Part shown: in pieces, positions 1-8,333 of the stretch
Layout of the letters: each line of letters starts with the position of its first letter
How positions within the stretch are numbered: position 1 is the first letter of the stretch
Assembly (NCBI RefSeq): GCF_000297395.2
Contig: NZ_HF570108.1
Location: 6,686,255-6,750,254, forward strand
Source: Micromonospora lupini str. Lupac 08
Lineage (GTDB): Bacteria; Actinomycetota; Actinomycetes; Mycobacteriales; Micromonosporaceae
Length of the DNA: 64,000 nucleotides
Reading direction: 5' to 3'
Notes under the pieces: generated by a model
What the model was told of the DNA's origin: nothing
Databases searched by the model: none
The model's input: only the letters and a program-made list of their open reading frames with translations
Translations under genes and position numbers: made by a program

Positions 1-122
1 GGCGGGCGCGAGCCGGCTCGCCGGTCGGTGCCGTTGCGCCGCGCCGGCTCCGCGTCCGGCACGGGCGGCCCCGGCGGTACGTCGTACGGCCCCATGCCCG
101 CCGGCTCACTCCTCGCGCTCAC
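1..122 (-). CDS. N-terminal part of a gene running off the left edge (possibly lysophospholipid acyltransferase family)
   Basis: A minus-strand frame is open from a GTG at 122 to the window edge and starts VSARSEPAGMGPYDVPPGPP. The GTG overlaps the stop of the epimerase (GTGA), so translation may be coupled. An ATG at 95 preceded by GAGGAG is an equally good or better start. The visible 40 residues are proline-rich and charged and carry no diagnostic domain. In mycobacteria the gene after the galE2-like epimerase (Rv0501) is Rv0502, an acyltransferase family protein, so the identity suggested here rests only on gene order. The first codons coincide with a repeat also seen at 50.2 kb, which weakens the GTG choice. 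Confidence 0.45.
   Translation of the reverse strand, partial: MSARSEPAGMGPYDVPPGPPVPDAEPARRNGTDRRAGSRP
101..122. repeat. 22-bp copy of the intergenic repeat also present twice at 50.2 kb
   Basis: The 22 bases at 101-122 are identical to 50197-50218 and 50256-50277, the last part of the 59-bp tandem repeat there. On the minus strand it reads GTGAGCGCGAGGAGTGAGCC, which supplies a GTGA overlap, a GAGGAG ribosome-binding motif and, if translated, the peptide VSARSEP. The recurrence at a gene junction is seen directly; a role in translation initiation is inference. Confidence 0.75.
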
Positions 123-1195
123 AGCGTCCGCTCCCGTACCGCTGCCCGGACCTGCCGGATGCCGTCCAGGACCAACTGCTCGGCGGCGGCCAACTGCCCC
201 CGGCTGAGCACCACCCCACCGTGGTGGGCGCGGATGAAGTCGTCGAACGCGGCGGCGGTGGAGCGGGGTGTGAAGCCGTACTCCTGCTCGAGGCGGGTGG
301 TGTCGACGACCCGCCCGTGCACGAAGAGATCGACCTGGTCCAGGCCGTAGCCGCCGAAGCCCATGCTGCGGGCCAGCGCCGCGGCGCCGGAGAGACCCGG
401 CTCCAGCACCGGCACGGCCACCCGACCGGCCCGCCGGATCGCCTGGGACAGCGACAGCACCCCCGGACCGGCGACGTTGTAGGTGCCCGGATGATCCTCC
501 ACGATCGACCGGTGCAGCACCTCCAACGCGTCGTCGAAGTGCAGGAACTGCAACCGGGGATCGCGGCCGAAGACTGTCGGCACGAACGGCTGCGCGAAGT
601 AGCGCGTCAACGTCGTGTCGGCTGTCGAACCGATGAACGGGGCGAAGCGCAGCACAGTCGCGGTCACGTCGGCCCGGCGGCGGCGGAAGCCCCGGACGTA
701 CCCCTCGACGTCGAGGATGTCGCGGCCGAAACCGCCGCGCGGCACCTCGCGCGGCTCGGTCTCCTCGGTGAACACCGCCGGATCGCGGAACGACACCCCG
801 TACGCGGCGGTCGACGACCGGACCACCAGCTTGCGCAGGCGGGGCGCCCGCTGGCAGGCGGCGAGCAGTTGCATCGTCCCGATGACGTTCTGGTCCTTCA
901 TGGCCGACCGGCCGCCGTGCTGCTGGTCGGGGGCGCTCACCAACGCGAGGTGGACCACCGCGTCGACCTCCAGGTCGGCGAGGAGCCCGCCGAGCGACCC
1001 CGGATCGACGCGGATCCGTTCGACCCGGTCCAGCAGATCGGTGAACTCGGCGCCCGGCTCCGGCGCGTCCACGCCGATGACCCGCTCGATGCGGGGGTCG
1101 GCGGCCAGCCGGGCCGCCACGTGCGCGCCCAGGTACCGGCCGACCCCGGTGACGACGACGACCCCCGGAGCACCTGGGGTGCTACCGGGGGTCAT
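119..1195 (-). CDS. NAD-dependent epimerase/dehydratase (extended SDR, GalE2-like)
   Basis: A protein of about 358 residues with an N-terminal Rossmann fold (VVVVTGVGRYLGAHVA; the glycine motif is GVxxYLG rather than GxxGxxG) and a sugar-epimerase-like substrate domain (TYNVAGPGVLSLSQAI). The catalytic Tyr would be in SSTAAYGVS, but the usual YxxxK is not obvious, so a nucleotide-sugar epimerase reaction is not assured. It corresponds to Rv0501 (galE2) by position, next to the bS22 gene and the BldC-like gene. ATG 1195 was preferred; an in-frame GTG at 1204 is possible. No ribosome-binding site is evident before either. The stop overlaps the start of the next minus-strand gene, suggesting one transcript. 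Confidence 0.85.
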   Translation of the reverse strand: MTPGSTPGAPGVVVVTGVGRYLGAHVAARLAADPRIERVIGVDAPEPGAEFTDLLDRVERIRVDPGSLGGLLADLEVDAVVHLALVSAPDQQHGGRSAMKDQNVIGTMQLLAACQRAPRLRKLVVRSSTAAYGVSFRDPAVFTEETEPREVPRGGFGRDILDVEGYVRGFRRRRADVTATVLRFAPFIGSTADTTLTRYFAQPFVPTVFGRDPRLQFLHFDDALEVLHRSIVEDHPGTYNVAGPGVLSLSQAIRRAGRVAVPVLEPGLSGAAALARSMGFGGYGLDQVDLFVHGRVVDTTRLEQEYGFTPRSTAAAFDDFIRAHHGGVVLSRGQLAAAEQLVLDGIRQVRAAVRERTL

Positions 1196-1276
1196 CTGAC
1201 GCACCTACGCCGACAGGGAGGATCGAGCCGGGACGACCACGGCCTGATCACCTGAGCCTCCGGAGGTCGACAGTTT

Positions 1277-1326
1277 GGCAAGTGACACCGAATGCCGGGC
1301 GGGTAGCCCGGCGTGGGTCACTTGCC
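1277..1326 (-). terminator. nested hairpin over the stop codon of the bS22 gene
   Basis: Outer arms GGCAAGTGAC (1277-1286) and GTCACTTGCC (1317-1326) are exactly complementary and enclose a second hairpin, GCCGGGC (1294-1300) with GCCCGGC (1306-1312). The TGA stop of the bS22 gene lies inside the outer stem. No U-run follows, so it could be a high-GC terminator or an mRNA 3' stabiliser. Confidence 0.6.
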
Positions 1327-1419
1327 GAGACGGCGACGCTGGACGCGGGTCTTGCGCAGCAGCTTGCGGTGCTTCTTCTTAGCCATGCGCTTACGGCGCT
1401 TCTTGACCACCGAGCCCAT
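1318..1419 (-). CDS. small ribosomal protein bS22 (AURKAIP1/COX24-domain peptide, 33 aa)
   Basis: This tiny gene encodes MGSVVKKRRKRMAKKKHRKL followed by LRKTRVQRRRLGK, a 33-residue, almost wholly basic peptide. It matches the AURKAIP1/COX24-domain family, which was identified as a 30S subunit protein (bS22) in mycobacterial ribosome structures. A GAAAGG ribosome-binding motif lies about 9 nt before the ATG. The gene sits between the BldC-like gene and the galE2-like gene, the same order as Rv0500A-Rv0500B-Rv0501 in M. tuberculosis, which strongly supports the call. The stop codon is buried in a nested hairpin. A TTGGTC-N18-TACCCT promoter lies 134 nt upstream. Confidence 0.93.
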   Translation of the reverse strand: MGSVVKKRRKRMAKKKHRKLLRKTRVQRRRLGK

Positions 1420-1552
1420 ACGACAGCCTTTCGATACAACGTGCGGGGCGGACCGGATGACACCACGCAGGTGGCGACGGCGACCGCATGCGGACAACGG
1501 ACCGGACCAGTCTGGGCGGCGGGGCGCACCGGTGGGGTCTCGGTCGGGCTCC

Positions 1553-1582
1553 AGGGTAGCCGGAGAGCGTCAGCAGGACCAA
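1553..1582 (-). promoter_or_regulatory. candidate promoter of the bS22 gene
   Basis: On the minus strand TTGGTC (1582-1577), an 18-bp spacer and TACCCT (1558-1553) resemble a sigma-A-type promoter. It would leave a leader of about 125 nt before the bS22 start. No other promoter-like pair is obvious in the 214-bp gap between the BldC-like gene and bS22. Confidence 0.4.
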
Positions 1583-1633
1583 CGCGCCCCCGTCCATGCC
1601 GCCTACGTGGCACTCGATCGGCGGACCGGTGGC

Positions 1634-1843
1634 TCAGGCGGTCTCCTGAAACGCGCCCCGCAGGTATTCGTGCACCGCGTGCTCGGGCACCCGGAACGAC
1701 CGCCCCACCCGGACGGCGGTGAGCTCACCGCTGTGCACGAGGCGATAGACGGTCATCTTCGACACCCGCATGACCGTCGCCACCTCCGCGACGGTCAGGA
1801 ACTTGACCTCCGACAGCCGTCCGTCGGACTGCGACCCGGCCAT
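1634..1843 (-). CDS. helix-turn-helix DNA-binding protein, excisionase/BldC type
   Basis: A 69-residue protein consisting almost entirely of one MerR/excisionase-type winged helix: FLTVAEVATVMRVSKMTVYR is the HTH (residues about 15-34) and VRVGRSFRVPEHAV the wing. The family is usually annotated as 'helix-turn-helix domain-containing protein' and is related to BldC, a developmental regulator in Streptomyces that binds direct repeats cooperatively. It is the counterpart of Rv0500A by sequence and position. It is on the same strand as the bS22 gene but separated from it by 214 bp, so it is probably transcribed separately. Targets cannot be read from this window. Confidence 0.88.
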   Translation of the reverse strand: MAGSQSDGRLSEVKFLTVAEVATVMRVSKMTVYRLVHSGELTAVRVGRSFRVPEHAVHEYLRGAFQETA

Positions 1844-2055
1844 GGCTCACCGACCCATCCCATGCCCGGCGCGTGCCAACCCGACGGATGCTCCGGGCCG
1901 GGCGGCGACGCGCGTGTTACCAGTACGGTAGCGGGGCGGCTGTGACCGGCGCGATCCCTTCGTACAACTGATCATGCCCGGATCGTCGGTTCACCCGATC
2001 CGTGCTCCCGCTATCTCCCCGCCTGCGTCGGTCGTCCGGTTGACCCGGCCGACTC

Positions 2056-3240
2056 TCACTCGGCGCGGAGCGCCACCACCGGGTCGAGCCGGCCGGCGCG
2101 CTGCGCGGGGACCACCCCGAAGACGATCCCCACCGCGGCCGACACACCGAAGGCCAGCGCCAGCGACCACCAGGTGATCGCCGCCGGGATCGGTGACAAC
2201 GCGTCCACCAGCAGGGCGGTGCCCACGCCCAGCGCCATCCCGGTCAACCCGCCGATCGTGGTGAGCAGCACCGCCTCCAGCAGGAACTGCACGCCGATGT
2301 CGCGGGGCCGGGCGCCGACCGCCTTGCGCAGACCGATCTCCCGGGTCCGTTCCCGGACGCTCACCAGCATGATGTTGGAGACGCCGACGCCGCCGACGAG
2401 CAGCGAGATGCCGGCGATGGCGGCGAGCACGCCGGTGAGGACGCCCAGGATGTCGCCGAGCACACCGAGGATCTGCTGCTGCGTGACCGCGCTGAACTCG
2501 GTGTCCGGGTGGCGGCGGTTCAACTCGGCGACGATGCGCTCACCCAGCTCGTCGATCCGCTCCCGGTCCGGCGCCTTGACCGCGATGCCGTCCACCCGTT
2601 GGGTGCCCCACAGTCGCTGCGCGGCGGTCACCGGTACGTGCACCTCGTCGTCCCGGTCGACGCCGAGGCTCTGCCCGAGGGGCGCGAAGACGCCGATGAC
2701 CCGGAACCGCACCCCGGCGAGGGTCACCTGCTGACCCAGCGGGTCGCGGTCGGGAAACAGCGTCCGGGCCACCGAGTCGCCGAGCACCGCGACCCGTCGG
2801 CTGGTGTCCACGTCCGTGCCGGTGAGGTAGCGGCCCCGGGCCAGCGACCTGGTGAACACCGTCGGGGTGGTCTCCAGCACGCCCTGCACCGTGGTGAAGT
2901 CGGAGCGGGCGCCGGCCCGTGCGGTCGCCCCGGAGGCGACGGTGACCGCGACCCGCTGGGGATCGCCGACGACCCGGGAGACCGCGTCCACGTCCTTGAG
3001 CGTCAACGGCGACACGACCGGTGCGGTGCCCACCTCGATCTTGCCGGGGACGACAAGCAGCAGGTTGGAGCCGAGCCCCTCGACCTGCTGCTCGACCTGC
3101 TGCTTGGTGCCGGTGCCGATGGCTACCAGCAGCACCACCGAGGCCACCCCGATGATCACGCCGAGCATGGTGAGCGAGCTGCGCAGCCGGTTGGCCCGCA
3201 GGGCGTCCAGCGCGACCCGCCACGCCTCGGCGACCCTCAT
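2056..3240 (-). CDS. ABC transporter permease, MacB/FtsX type
   Basis: A 394-residue membrane protein with the MacB arrangement: TM1 near residues 20-45 (LRSSLTMLGVIIGVASVVLL), a large extracytoplasmic MacB-PCD domain to about residue 265, then three TM helices of the FtsX domain (GISLLVGGVGVSNIMLV, FLLEAVLLTTIGGL, WWSLALAFGVSAAVG). It is the last gene of a three-gene operon whose reading frames overlap by 4 bp (ATGA). With the upstream ATPase and lipoprotein adaptor it should form a mechanotransmission-type efflux or export system. The substrate cannot be deduced; related operons export peptides, antibiotics or lipoprotein-linked material. Confidence 0.9.
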   Translation of the reverse strand: MRVAEAWRVALDALRANRLRSSLTMLGVIIGVASVVLLVAIGTGTKQQVEQQVEGLGSNLLLVVPGKIEVGTAPVVSPLTLKDVDAVSRVVGDPQRVAVTVASGATARAGARSDFTTVQGVLETTPTVFTRSLARGRYLTGTDVDTSRRVAVLGDSVARTLFPDRDPLGQQVTLAGVRFRVIGVFAPLGQSLGVDRDDEVHVPVTAAQRLWGTQRVDGIAVKAPDRERIDELGERIVAELNRRHPDTEFSAVTQQQILGVLGDILGVLTGVLAAIAGISLLVGGVGVSNIMLVSVRERTREIGLRKAVGARPRDIGVQFLLEAVLLTTIGGLTGMALGVGTALLVDALSPIPAAITWWSLALAFGVSAAVGIVFGVVPAQRAGRLDPVVALRAE

Positions 3241-4190
3241 GCCGCACCTGCCGGCCGGTCGACCCCGGGGCCGTCCGCGTCGACCTCGCGCGGAAGGCGC
3301 CCGGTGGCTCCGGCGGCGCCACCAGAGCCACCGGACGGGTGCCCCGGGCCGCTTCCGGACACGGACCGGGGCTCCGCGCTGGGAGCGGGGACCAGTGTCT
3401 CAGGTCGACCGTGATCGACGGACAGCGGTCGATCATGAGCGTCGGTGGCGCTGTCCGCCACCACCACACCGTCGCGCATGGTGATCCGGCGGGCGGCCCG
3501 TGCCGCCACCTCCTGGTCGTGGGTGACCATCACCAACGCCACCCCGGACTCCGCGTTCAACCGCTCCAGCAGCTCCAGGACAGCCGCGCCCGTCACGCTG
3601 TCCAGGTTGCCGGTGGGCTCGTCGGCCAGCAGCACCGTCGGCTCGGTGACCAGGGCACGGGCGATGGCGACGCGCTGCTGCTCGCCACCGGACATCTGGT
3701 TGGGCCGGTGGTCCAGGCGGTGCCCGAGACCGACCCGGCCCAGCATCGCCGCCGCCCGCTCCCGGCGCTGCCGGGCCGACACACCCCGGTAGACCAGGGG
3801 CAACGCCACGTTCTCCACCGCCGAGGTACGCGGCAGCAGGTGGAACGCCTGGAAGACGAACCCGATCGTCTCGTTGCGCAGGGCTGCCATCTCCGGCGGG
3901 GAGAGGGTGTTGACGTCCCGCCCGCCGATCACCAGCCGGCCACCTGTCGGTCGGTCGAGCCCGCCCAACAGGTGCATGAGCGTGGACTTCCCCGAGCCGG
4001 ACGGCCCCACCAGCGCCACGTAGTCACCGGGCTGCACGGTCAACGACACCCCGCGCAGCGCTTCCACCGACACTCCGTCGAGCTGATAGGTGCGGGACAC
4101 GTCCACCGCCTCGATCGCCGCGACACGCTCCCCCGCCGACCCGGCTCCCGGCGGCTCGCCGTCGCGGGCCGGAGCGGCAGGTTCGGTCAC
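3237..4190 (-). CDS. ABC transporter ATP-binding protein, MacB/LolD type
   Basis: A 317-residue ATPase with Walker A GPSGSGKST (residues 62-70), the Q-loop (IGFVFQAFHLLPR), signature MSGGEQQRVAIARAL, Walker B VLLADEPTGNLD and switch His (MVTHDQEV). The sequence is closest in type to LolD/MacB-like ATPases that pair with FtsX-fold permeases. After about residue 240 there is an unusual tail of some 75 residues rich in Pro, Ser, Gly and Ala (for example PSAEPRSVSGSGPGHPSGGS), predicted disordered and not part of the canonical fold. It overlaps both neighbours by 4 bp, so the three genes form a tightly coupled operon. Confidence 0.92.
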   Translation of the reverse strand: MTEPAAPARDGEPPGAGSAGERVAAIEAVDVSRTYQLDGVSVEALRGVSLTVQPGDYVALVGPSGSGKSTLMHLLGGLDRPTGGRLVIGGRDVNTLSPPEMAALRNETIGFVFQAFHLLPRTSAVENVALPLVYRGVSARQRRERAAAMLGRVGLGHRLDHRPNQMSGGEQQRVAIARALVTEPTVLLADEPTGNLDSVTGAAVLELLERLNAESGVALVMVTHDQEVAARAARRITMRDGVVVADSATDAHDRPLSVDHGRPETLVPAPSAEPRSVSGSGPGHPSGGSGGAAGATGRLPREVDADGPGVDRPAGAA

Positions 4191-5569
4191 CGGACCTCCT
4201 GGCCGTCGCGCACCTGGTCGGTGCCGCGCACGACGACCCGGTCACCGGCCTGGACCCCGTTGAGGATCTGCACCAGGTCGGACCCCTGGACGCCCACCGT
4301 CACCGGCGCCCGGTCGGCCCTGCCGTCGCGGACCACCCACACCGCGTCCCGGCCGTCGGCGGAGAACACCGCCGAGGCGGGGACGGTCACCGCGTCGGCG
4401 GCCTCGCGTACGCGCAGGTGCACTATCGCGTTCATGCCGGGGCGGGGCGTCGGGGCCGGCGTGTCCTCGGCCAGCTTCCCGGCGCCCAGCGTGAGGCGTA
4501 CCCGATAGGTGACGCCGCCCTGCGCGGAGCTGGTGGGGAGCACGTCGACCGAGCGGACCGTGGCGTCGTAGCTGGCGCCGGTGACGGCATCCAACTCGAC
4601 GGTGGCGGTGACGCCTGCCTTGACCAGCAGCACGTCGGTCTCGTCCACGTCGGCGAGCAGCCCCAACTGCCCGGTGTCCACCACGGTCAGCACCGGCGTG
4701 CCGGCGGTGACCTGACCGCCGACCGCGACGGCGTCGTCGACCCCGGCGGGCGGTCCGGTCTGGGCGGGGGCCAGCGCGGAAGGGTCGAGGCCCGCCCCAC
4801 CGGCCTGCTCCAACAACCCGGCCAGGCCGCCCGTCGGACCGCCACCGGCCCGGGTGCCGCCCGGCTGCACCACCCCGGCGATCGGCGCGCGCAGGGTCAG
4901 CGCGTCGACTGTCGCCTTCGCCAGGTCGTACGCCTGCTGGGCCTGGAGTCGTTGCGCCGCGGAGAGCGAGCCGACCGCGGAGTTCAGTCCGCTGATCCCC
5001 CGCTGTACCGCGCGGACGGCCGCGTCGGCGCTGCGCGCCGCGGCGGCGTACTGCCGCTGCGCGGACGTCACCTGGGCCAGCAGCGCGTCGCGCAGTTGCG
5101 GGTCGGCGATCTTCTCGGCGGCCTCGCGGGCAGCGTCGAACGCCTCGTCGGCGGCCTTGTCGGTGCCCCGCCGGCTGCTGCTCAGGTTGCCGACGGAGAC
5201 ACCCCGACCGGCCCGCTTGGCGGCGTCCAGCGCCTCCTTCGCCTGACGCAGCCGCGCCTGGGCCGACGGGGACGCGACCACGGCGAGCACCTGGCCACGC
5301 TTCACCCGCTGTCCAGGCTGGACGCGCAGACCGGCCAGGGTGCCGTCGGCGGGCGCGGTAAGGGTGGCGGCGGCCCGGGCGGTCACCGTCGCCGGAGCGT
5401 CGATCACCTCGCTGACCGGGTTGCGGGCCACCGAGGCGAGCGCGACGGCCGGCTGGTCGTCGCCGCACGAGGCGGCGGTGGTGGCGGTGAGGACGGCGAC
5501 GGCGGTCAGGGCGATGAACAGGCGGGGCCGCGTGGCGCTCGCGGGCCGCGGCAGGTCGGGGCGGCGCAC
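4187..5569 (-). CDS. MacA-like periplasmic-adaptor lipoprotein of the ABC exporter
   Basis: A 460-residue protein with an N-terminal signal (about residues 15-34) ending in AASC, so Cys35 is a likely lipidation site. Then follow a barrel-sandwich/lipoyl half (ADGTLAGLRVQPGQRVKRGQ), an Ala/Gln-rich helical hairpin (about residues 105-220), a second lipoyl half (LTLRAPIAGVVQPGG) and beta-barrel and membrane-proximal domains. This is the HlyD/MacA layout. In a Gram-positive cell the adaptor would sit on the outer face of the membrane with the FtsX-type permease. A Gly/Pro/Leu-rich insert (GGGPTGGLAGLLEQAGG) interrupts the second half. First gene of the operon; its ATG at 5569 is only about 45 bp from the end of the preceding gene, so co-transcription is plausible. 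Confidence 0.88.
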   Translation of the reverse strand: MRRPDLPRPASATRPRLFIALTAVAVLTATTAASCGDDQPAVALASVARNPVSEVIDAPATVTARAAATLTAPADGTLAGLRVQPGQRVKRGQVLAVVASPSAQARLRQAKEALDAAKRAGRGVSVGNLSSSRRGTDKAADEAFDAAREAAEKIADPQLRDALLAQVTSAQRQYAAAARSADAAVRAVQRGISGLNSAVGSLSAAQRLQAQQAYDLAKATVDALTLRAPIAGVVQPGGTRAGGGPTGGLAGLLEQAGGAGLDPSALAPAQTGPPAGVDDAVAVGGQVTAGTPVLTVVDTGQLGLLADVDETDVLLVKAGVTATVELDAVTGASYDATVRSVDVLPTSSAQGGVTYRVRLTLGAGKLAEDTPAPTPRPGMNAIVHLRVREAADAVTVPASAVFSADGRDAVWVVRDGRADRAPVTVGVQGSDLVQILNGVQAGDRVVVRGTDQVRDGQEVR

Positions 5570-5612
5570 CCATCGATCGTACGGCGCACCGTCGCGCGTC
5601 CCGCCGCGACGG

Positions 5613-6902
5613 TCAGGCGACGGTGGCGCGGACGTACGCCACGCACTCGTCGTGCAACGTCGACCACTGCTCCCCGAACGCCTGCTCGGCGGCGGCGTCG
5701 GGCGTCTTGCGCTCGTGCACCACTGCCTTGAAGAAGGTCAGCAGCCGCTCCGGCCCGAACCGGTCGACGAGGTGGCGGACGGCGAGGTAGCCGACGCCGT
5801 AGCTGCCACCGACCCGCTCGGCGGGGGCGTCGTCGGCGGGCGTGACGCCCTCCAGTCGGCCGTCCCAACCGCCCCGGACCAGCTTGCGCACCTCCGCGAG
5901 CCCCTCGTACCTGTCGACGGGCTGACCGCCCGAGCCGGCGAACTCGGCCAGCCCCTCGACCAGCCACCAGGTCGTCTTGCCCGGGTAACCGCGCTCGGGC
6001 AGCGAGGCGGCGTGGGTCAGCTCGTGCCGGAGCAGATCGTCGGCGCCGCTGCTGGTCAGCCCGTCGGCGTTGAGCACCACCTCGTGGTGGCCACCGCCCA
6101 CCGTGACCGCGTAGCCGCCGGTCCACTGTGGGCGCCCGCCGCCGTACCAGCGCTGCCACTCCGTCCGCCCGGCGTAGAAGATCCGGTAGCGGTCCGGCGT
6201 GGAGCCGGTCACGGCGTAGGTGTCGGCGACTCTGGCGGCCGCCTCCGCCTGGGCCAGCAGGCCGGGCAGCTTGCCGCGCAGCGCCAGTGTGGTGGCGACG
6301 ACGGTCCGCGCCCCGACCGCCACTGCCAGTTCGCTGATCTCCCACGGTCGGGTGCCGGTCTCGGCGGACTTGGACTCCTCCAGGGCGACCAGTCGGGGCT
6401 GGTCGCCGTTCTCCCGCCAACGGGTGCCGATCAGGACCGGGCTGGGTCGGCAGCCGGGCGCCACGAAGCAGTACTGGAAGCGCACCAGCAGCCGCCACTC
6501 GCCCGGCCTGCCGACGACCGGCACGGGCAGGCCGCTCGGCTCGGCCCGCCACACCGTCACCCGCAGGGCGCGCAGTGCGGCGAAGCGACGACGCAGGTCG
6601 AGGTGCGCGGCGGGGTCGGCGACGGCGAGGAAGGAAGCCCGGTCGCCGCCGAGCAGCGCCGTGGACTGCCGTTGGAGCTGCGCGGTCATCCGGTCGGACA
6701 GCCCACGGGCGACGGCGGTGGCCGGGTCGTCGGCCGCGGTGGCGCCGGCCCGGCCGAGCGTGGCCCGGCCGCCGGCCTCGCGGACCGCGCCGACGACCAA
6801 CGCCGCCGGAAGGCCGCAGCCCAGCAGCAGGACCACCACGACGAGCACGGTCCACAGCGGCCAGAGCCGCCGCGGTGCCGGCTGCTGCACCCCGTCAGTC
6901 AC
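5613..6902 (-). CDS. membrane-anchored peptidase MA-family metalloprotease
   Basis: A 429-residue protein with a short cytoplasmic N-terminus, one TM helix (about residues 15-38, LWTVLVVVVLLLGCGLPAAL), a roughly 230-residue extracellular region and a gluzincin-type zinc site: HELTH at residues 293-297 and WWLVEGLAEF with Glu316 as probable third ligand. This matches the peptidase MA-like family. Catalytic activity is inferred from the intact motif; the substrate is unknown. The gene lies upstream of the MacAB-type operon on the same strand with a 43-bp gap, so a joint role in export or envelope-protein processing is possible but unproven. Confidence 0.85.
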   Translation of the reverse strand: MTDGVQQPAPRRLWPLWTVLVVVVLLLGCGLPAALVVGAVREAGGRATLGRAGATAADDPATAVARGLSDRMTAQLQRQSTALLGGDRASFLAVADPAAHLDLRRRFAALRALRVTVWRAEPSGLPVPVVGRPGEWRLLVRFQYCFVAPGCRPSPVLIGTRWRENGDQPRLVALEESKSAETGTRPWEISELAVAVGARTVVATTLALRGKLPGLLAQAEAAARVADTYAVTGSTPDRYRIFYAGRTEWQRWYGGGRPQWTGGYAVTVGGGHHEVVLNADGLTSSGADDLLRHELTHAASLPERGYPGKTTWWLVEGLAEFAGSGGQPVDRYEGLAEVRKLVRGGWDGRLEGVTPADDAPAERVGGSYGVGYLAVRHLVDRFGPERLLTFFKAVVHERKTPDAAAEQAFGEQWSTLHDECVAYVRATVA

Positions 6903-6964
6903 CCGCCGAAGGGTACGACCAAATGCCGGATCGGGCGAGGCCGACCCGGGCCGATCGGACGGGT

Positions 6965-7546
6965 TCAGGCTTCGCGAGCCGGCCAGGAGCGGAATGCCAC
7001 ATCCAGGCCGGCGACCAACTGGTGGTACGAGCGGTCGACCTCGCGGGGCAGGCCGAAGCCGCCGGCGGCCTCCAGGGCGACGAAACCGTGCAGGGCGCTG
7101 CGCAGCGCCCGGGTCGCGTCCACCGCGTCGTCGCCGGTGAGGCCGTAGCCGCGCAGCACCGCGAAGATCGCGCCGACGGCGCGTTCGCCCGCCTCGACGT
7201 GTTCCGGGTCGGACGGGTCGGGCACCCGTTGGGTGGCGGGGTAGCGCCCGGGGTGCCGGTGGGCGTAGGCGCGGTAGGCGTCCGCCATCGCCCGCAGCGC
7301 GTCCCCGCCGGCGCGGCCGGCTGCCGCCGTGGTCAGGTCGGTGGCCAGCTCGGCGGTGGCCAGCGCGGCGAGCTTCTGGCTCAGCGCGTCCACTCCCCGG
7401 ATGTGCTTGTAGAGGCTGGGCAGCGCGACACCGAGCCGGCTGGCGAGCGCGGCGAGGGTGAGCTGTTGGTAGCCGACCTCGTCGGCCAGCCGGGCGGCCT
7501 CCCGCACCACTGTCTGCTGGTTGAGCCCGGCCCTAGGCACCCGCAC
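6965..7546 (-). CDS. TetR-family regulator
   Basis: A 193-residue protein with an N-terminal TetR helix-turn-helix (LTLAALASRLGVALPSLYKHI, about residues 29-49) and an alpha-helical C-terminal ligand domain of the TetR_C/WHG kind. It begins at a GTG (7546) inside the last codons of the upstream alpha/beta hydrolase (overlap 7533-7546), so the two are one operon. A 38-bp palindrome covers the start of that hydrolase and is the likely binding site, giving negative autoregulation. The effector is probably a substrate or product of the hydrolase; this is inference. Confidence 0.88.
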   Translation of the reverse strand: MRVPRAGLNQQTVVREAARLADEVGYQQLTLAALASRLGVALPSLYKHIRGVDALSQKLAALATAELATDLTTAAAGRAGGDALRAMADAYRAYAHRHPGRYPATQRVPDPSDPEHVEAGERAVGAIFAVLRGYGLTGDDAVDATRALRSALHGFVALEAAGGFGLPREVDRSYHQLVAGLDVAFRSWPAREA

Positions 7547-8333
7547 ACACCGCCAGGAAACCCACCAGCTCGTCGGCGGTGGCCTGCGGCCGGTCGGCGT
7601 GCGGGTAGTGCCCGGCCTCCTCGATCATCCGGGCCTCGGCGACGCGGAAGAGCCGGCGGGCCGCCCGCGCCTCGGCGCCCGGGTCGGGGAAGTCCGGGTC
7701 GCGGGCGCCCATCAGCACCAGCACCGGTTGGCGTACCTGCGGCGCGCGGGTGGTCCAGTGCGGCTCGACCGGCGCGATCACCCCGCGGGTCGCGGCCATC
7801 CGGCCCGGCTCGCGCAGGTTGGCCACCATCGACCGGCGGTACGCGGCGTCGTCGGCGGGTCGGTGCACCGGAAAGAGCGTGTTGTGGAACATCCCGAACA
7901 GTCGTGCACTGCGCAGCACGGCCCCCATCGCCACCCGCAGCAGCGGGTTGAGTTTCGGCTGGCCGACGAACGCACCGATCTGCACGATGCCGGAGACCAG
8001 CTCGGGCGCGTCGGTCGCGGCGAAGACCACCGCCGCGGCGGCGGACGAGCTGCCGACCAGCACGGCCGGCCCGGCGTCGAGGTCACGGACGACGGCCAGC
8101 AGGTCCGCGCCGACCTCCGCCGGGGCGTACGAGGGCCAGCCGACGCTGGACTCCCCGTGCCCGCGTACGTCGACCGAGGCGACCCGGTGACCGGCGGCCA
8201 CCAGCAGCGGCACCAGGTGTCGGAAGCTCGCCCTGTTCTCGCCCATGCCGTGCGCGAGGACGACAAGTGGGCCGTCGCCGTGCACCTCGTACGCGATGTG
8301 TCCGCCGTCCCGCCGCACCTGGCTAGCTGTCAT
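7533..8333 (-). CDS. alpha/beta-fold hydrolase co-transcribed with tetR
   Basis: A protein of about 266 residues with the alpha/beta-hydrolase fold: oxyanion HGMGENRASF, nucleophile elbow VLVGSSSAAAAV (GxSxxxA; the Ser is in GSSSA), acid in MGARDPDFPDP and His in EEAGHYPHADRP. Three in-frame ATGs compete (8369, 8339, 8333). A TTGACG-N17-TAGCTT promoter ends only 2 and 8 nt before the last two, so the start should be leaderless at 8333 (MTASQVRRDGG). The substrate is unknown; the family includes esterases, epoxide hydrolases and peroxidases. The linked TetR gene suggests an inducible detoxification or catabolic role. Confidence 0.85.
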   Translation of the reverse strand: MTASQVRRDGGHIAYEVHGDGPLVVLAHGMGENRASFRHLVPLLVAAGHRVASVDVRGHGESSVGWPSYAPAEVGADLLAVVRDLDAGPAVLVGSSSAAAAVVFAATDAPELVSGIVQIGAFVGQPKLNPLLRVAMGAVLRSARLFGMFHNTLFPVHRPADDAAYRRSMVANLREPGRMAATRGVIAPVEPHWTTRAPQVRQPVLVLMGARDPDFPDPGAEARAARRLFRVAEARMIEEAGHYPHADRPQATADELVGFLAVCAGA

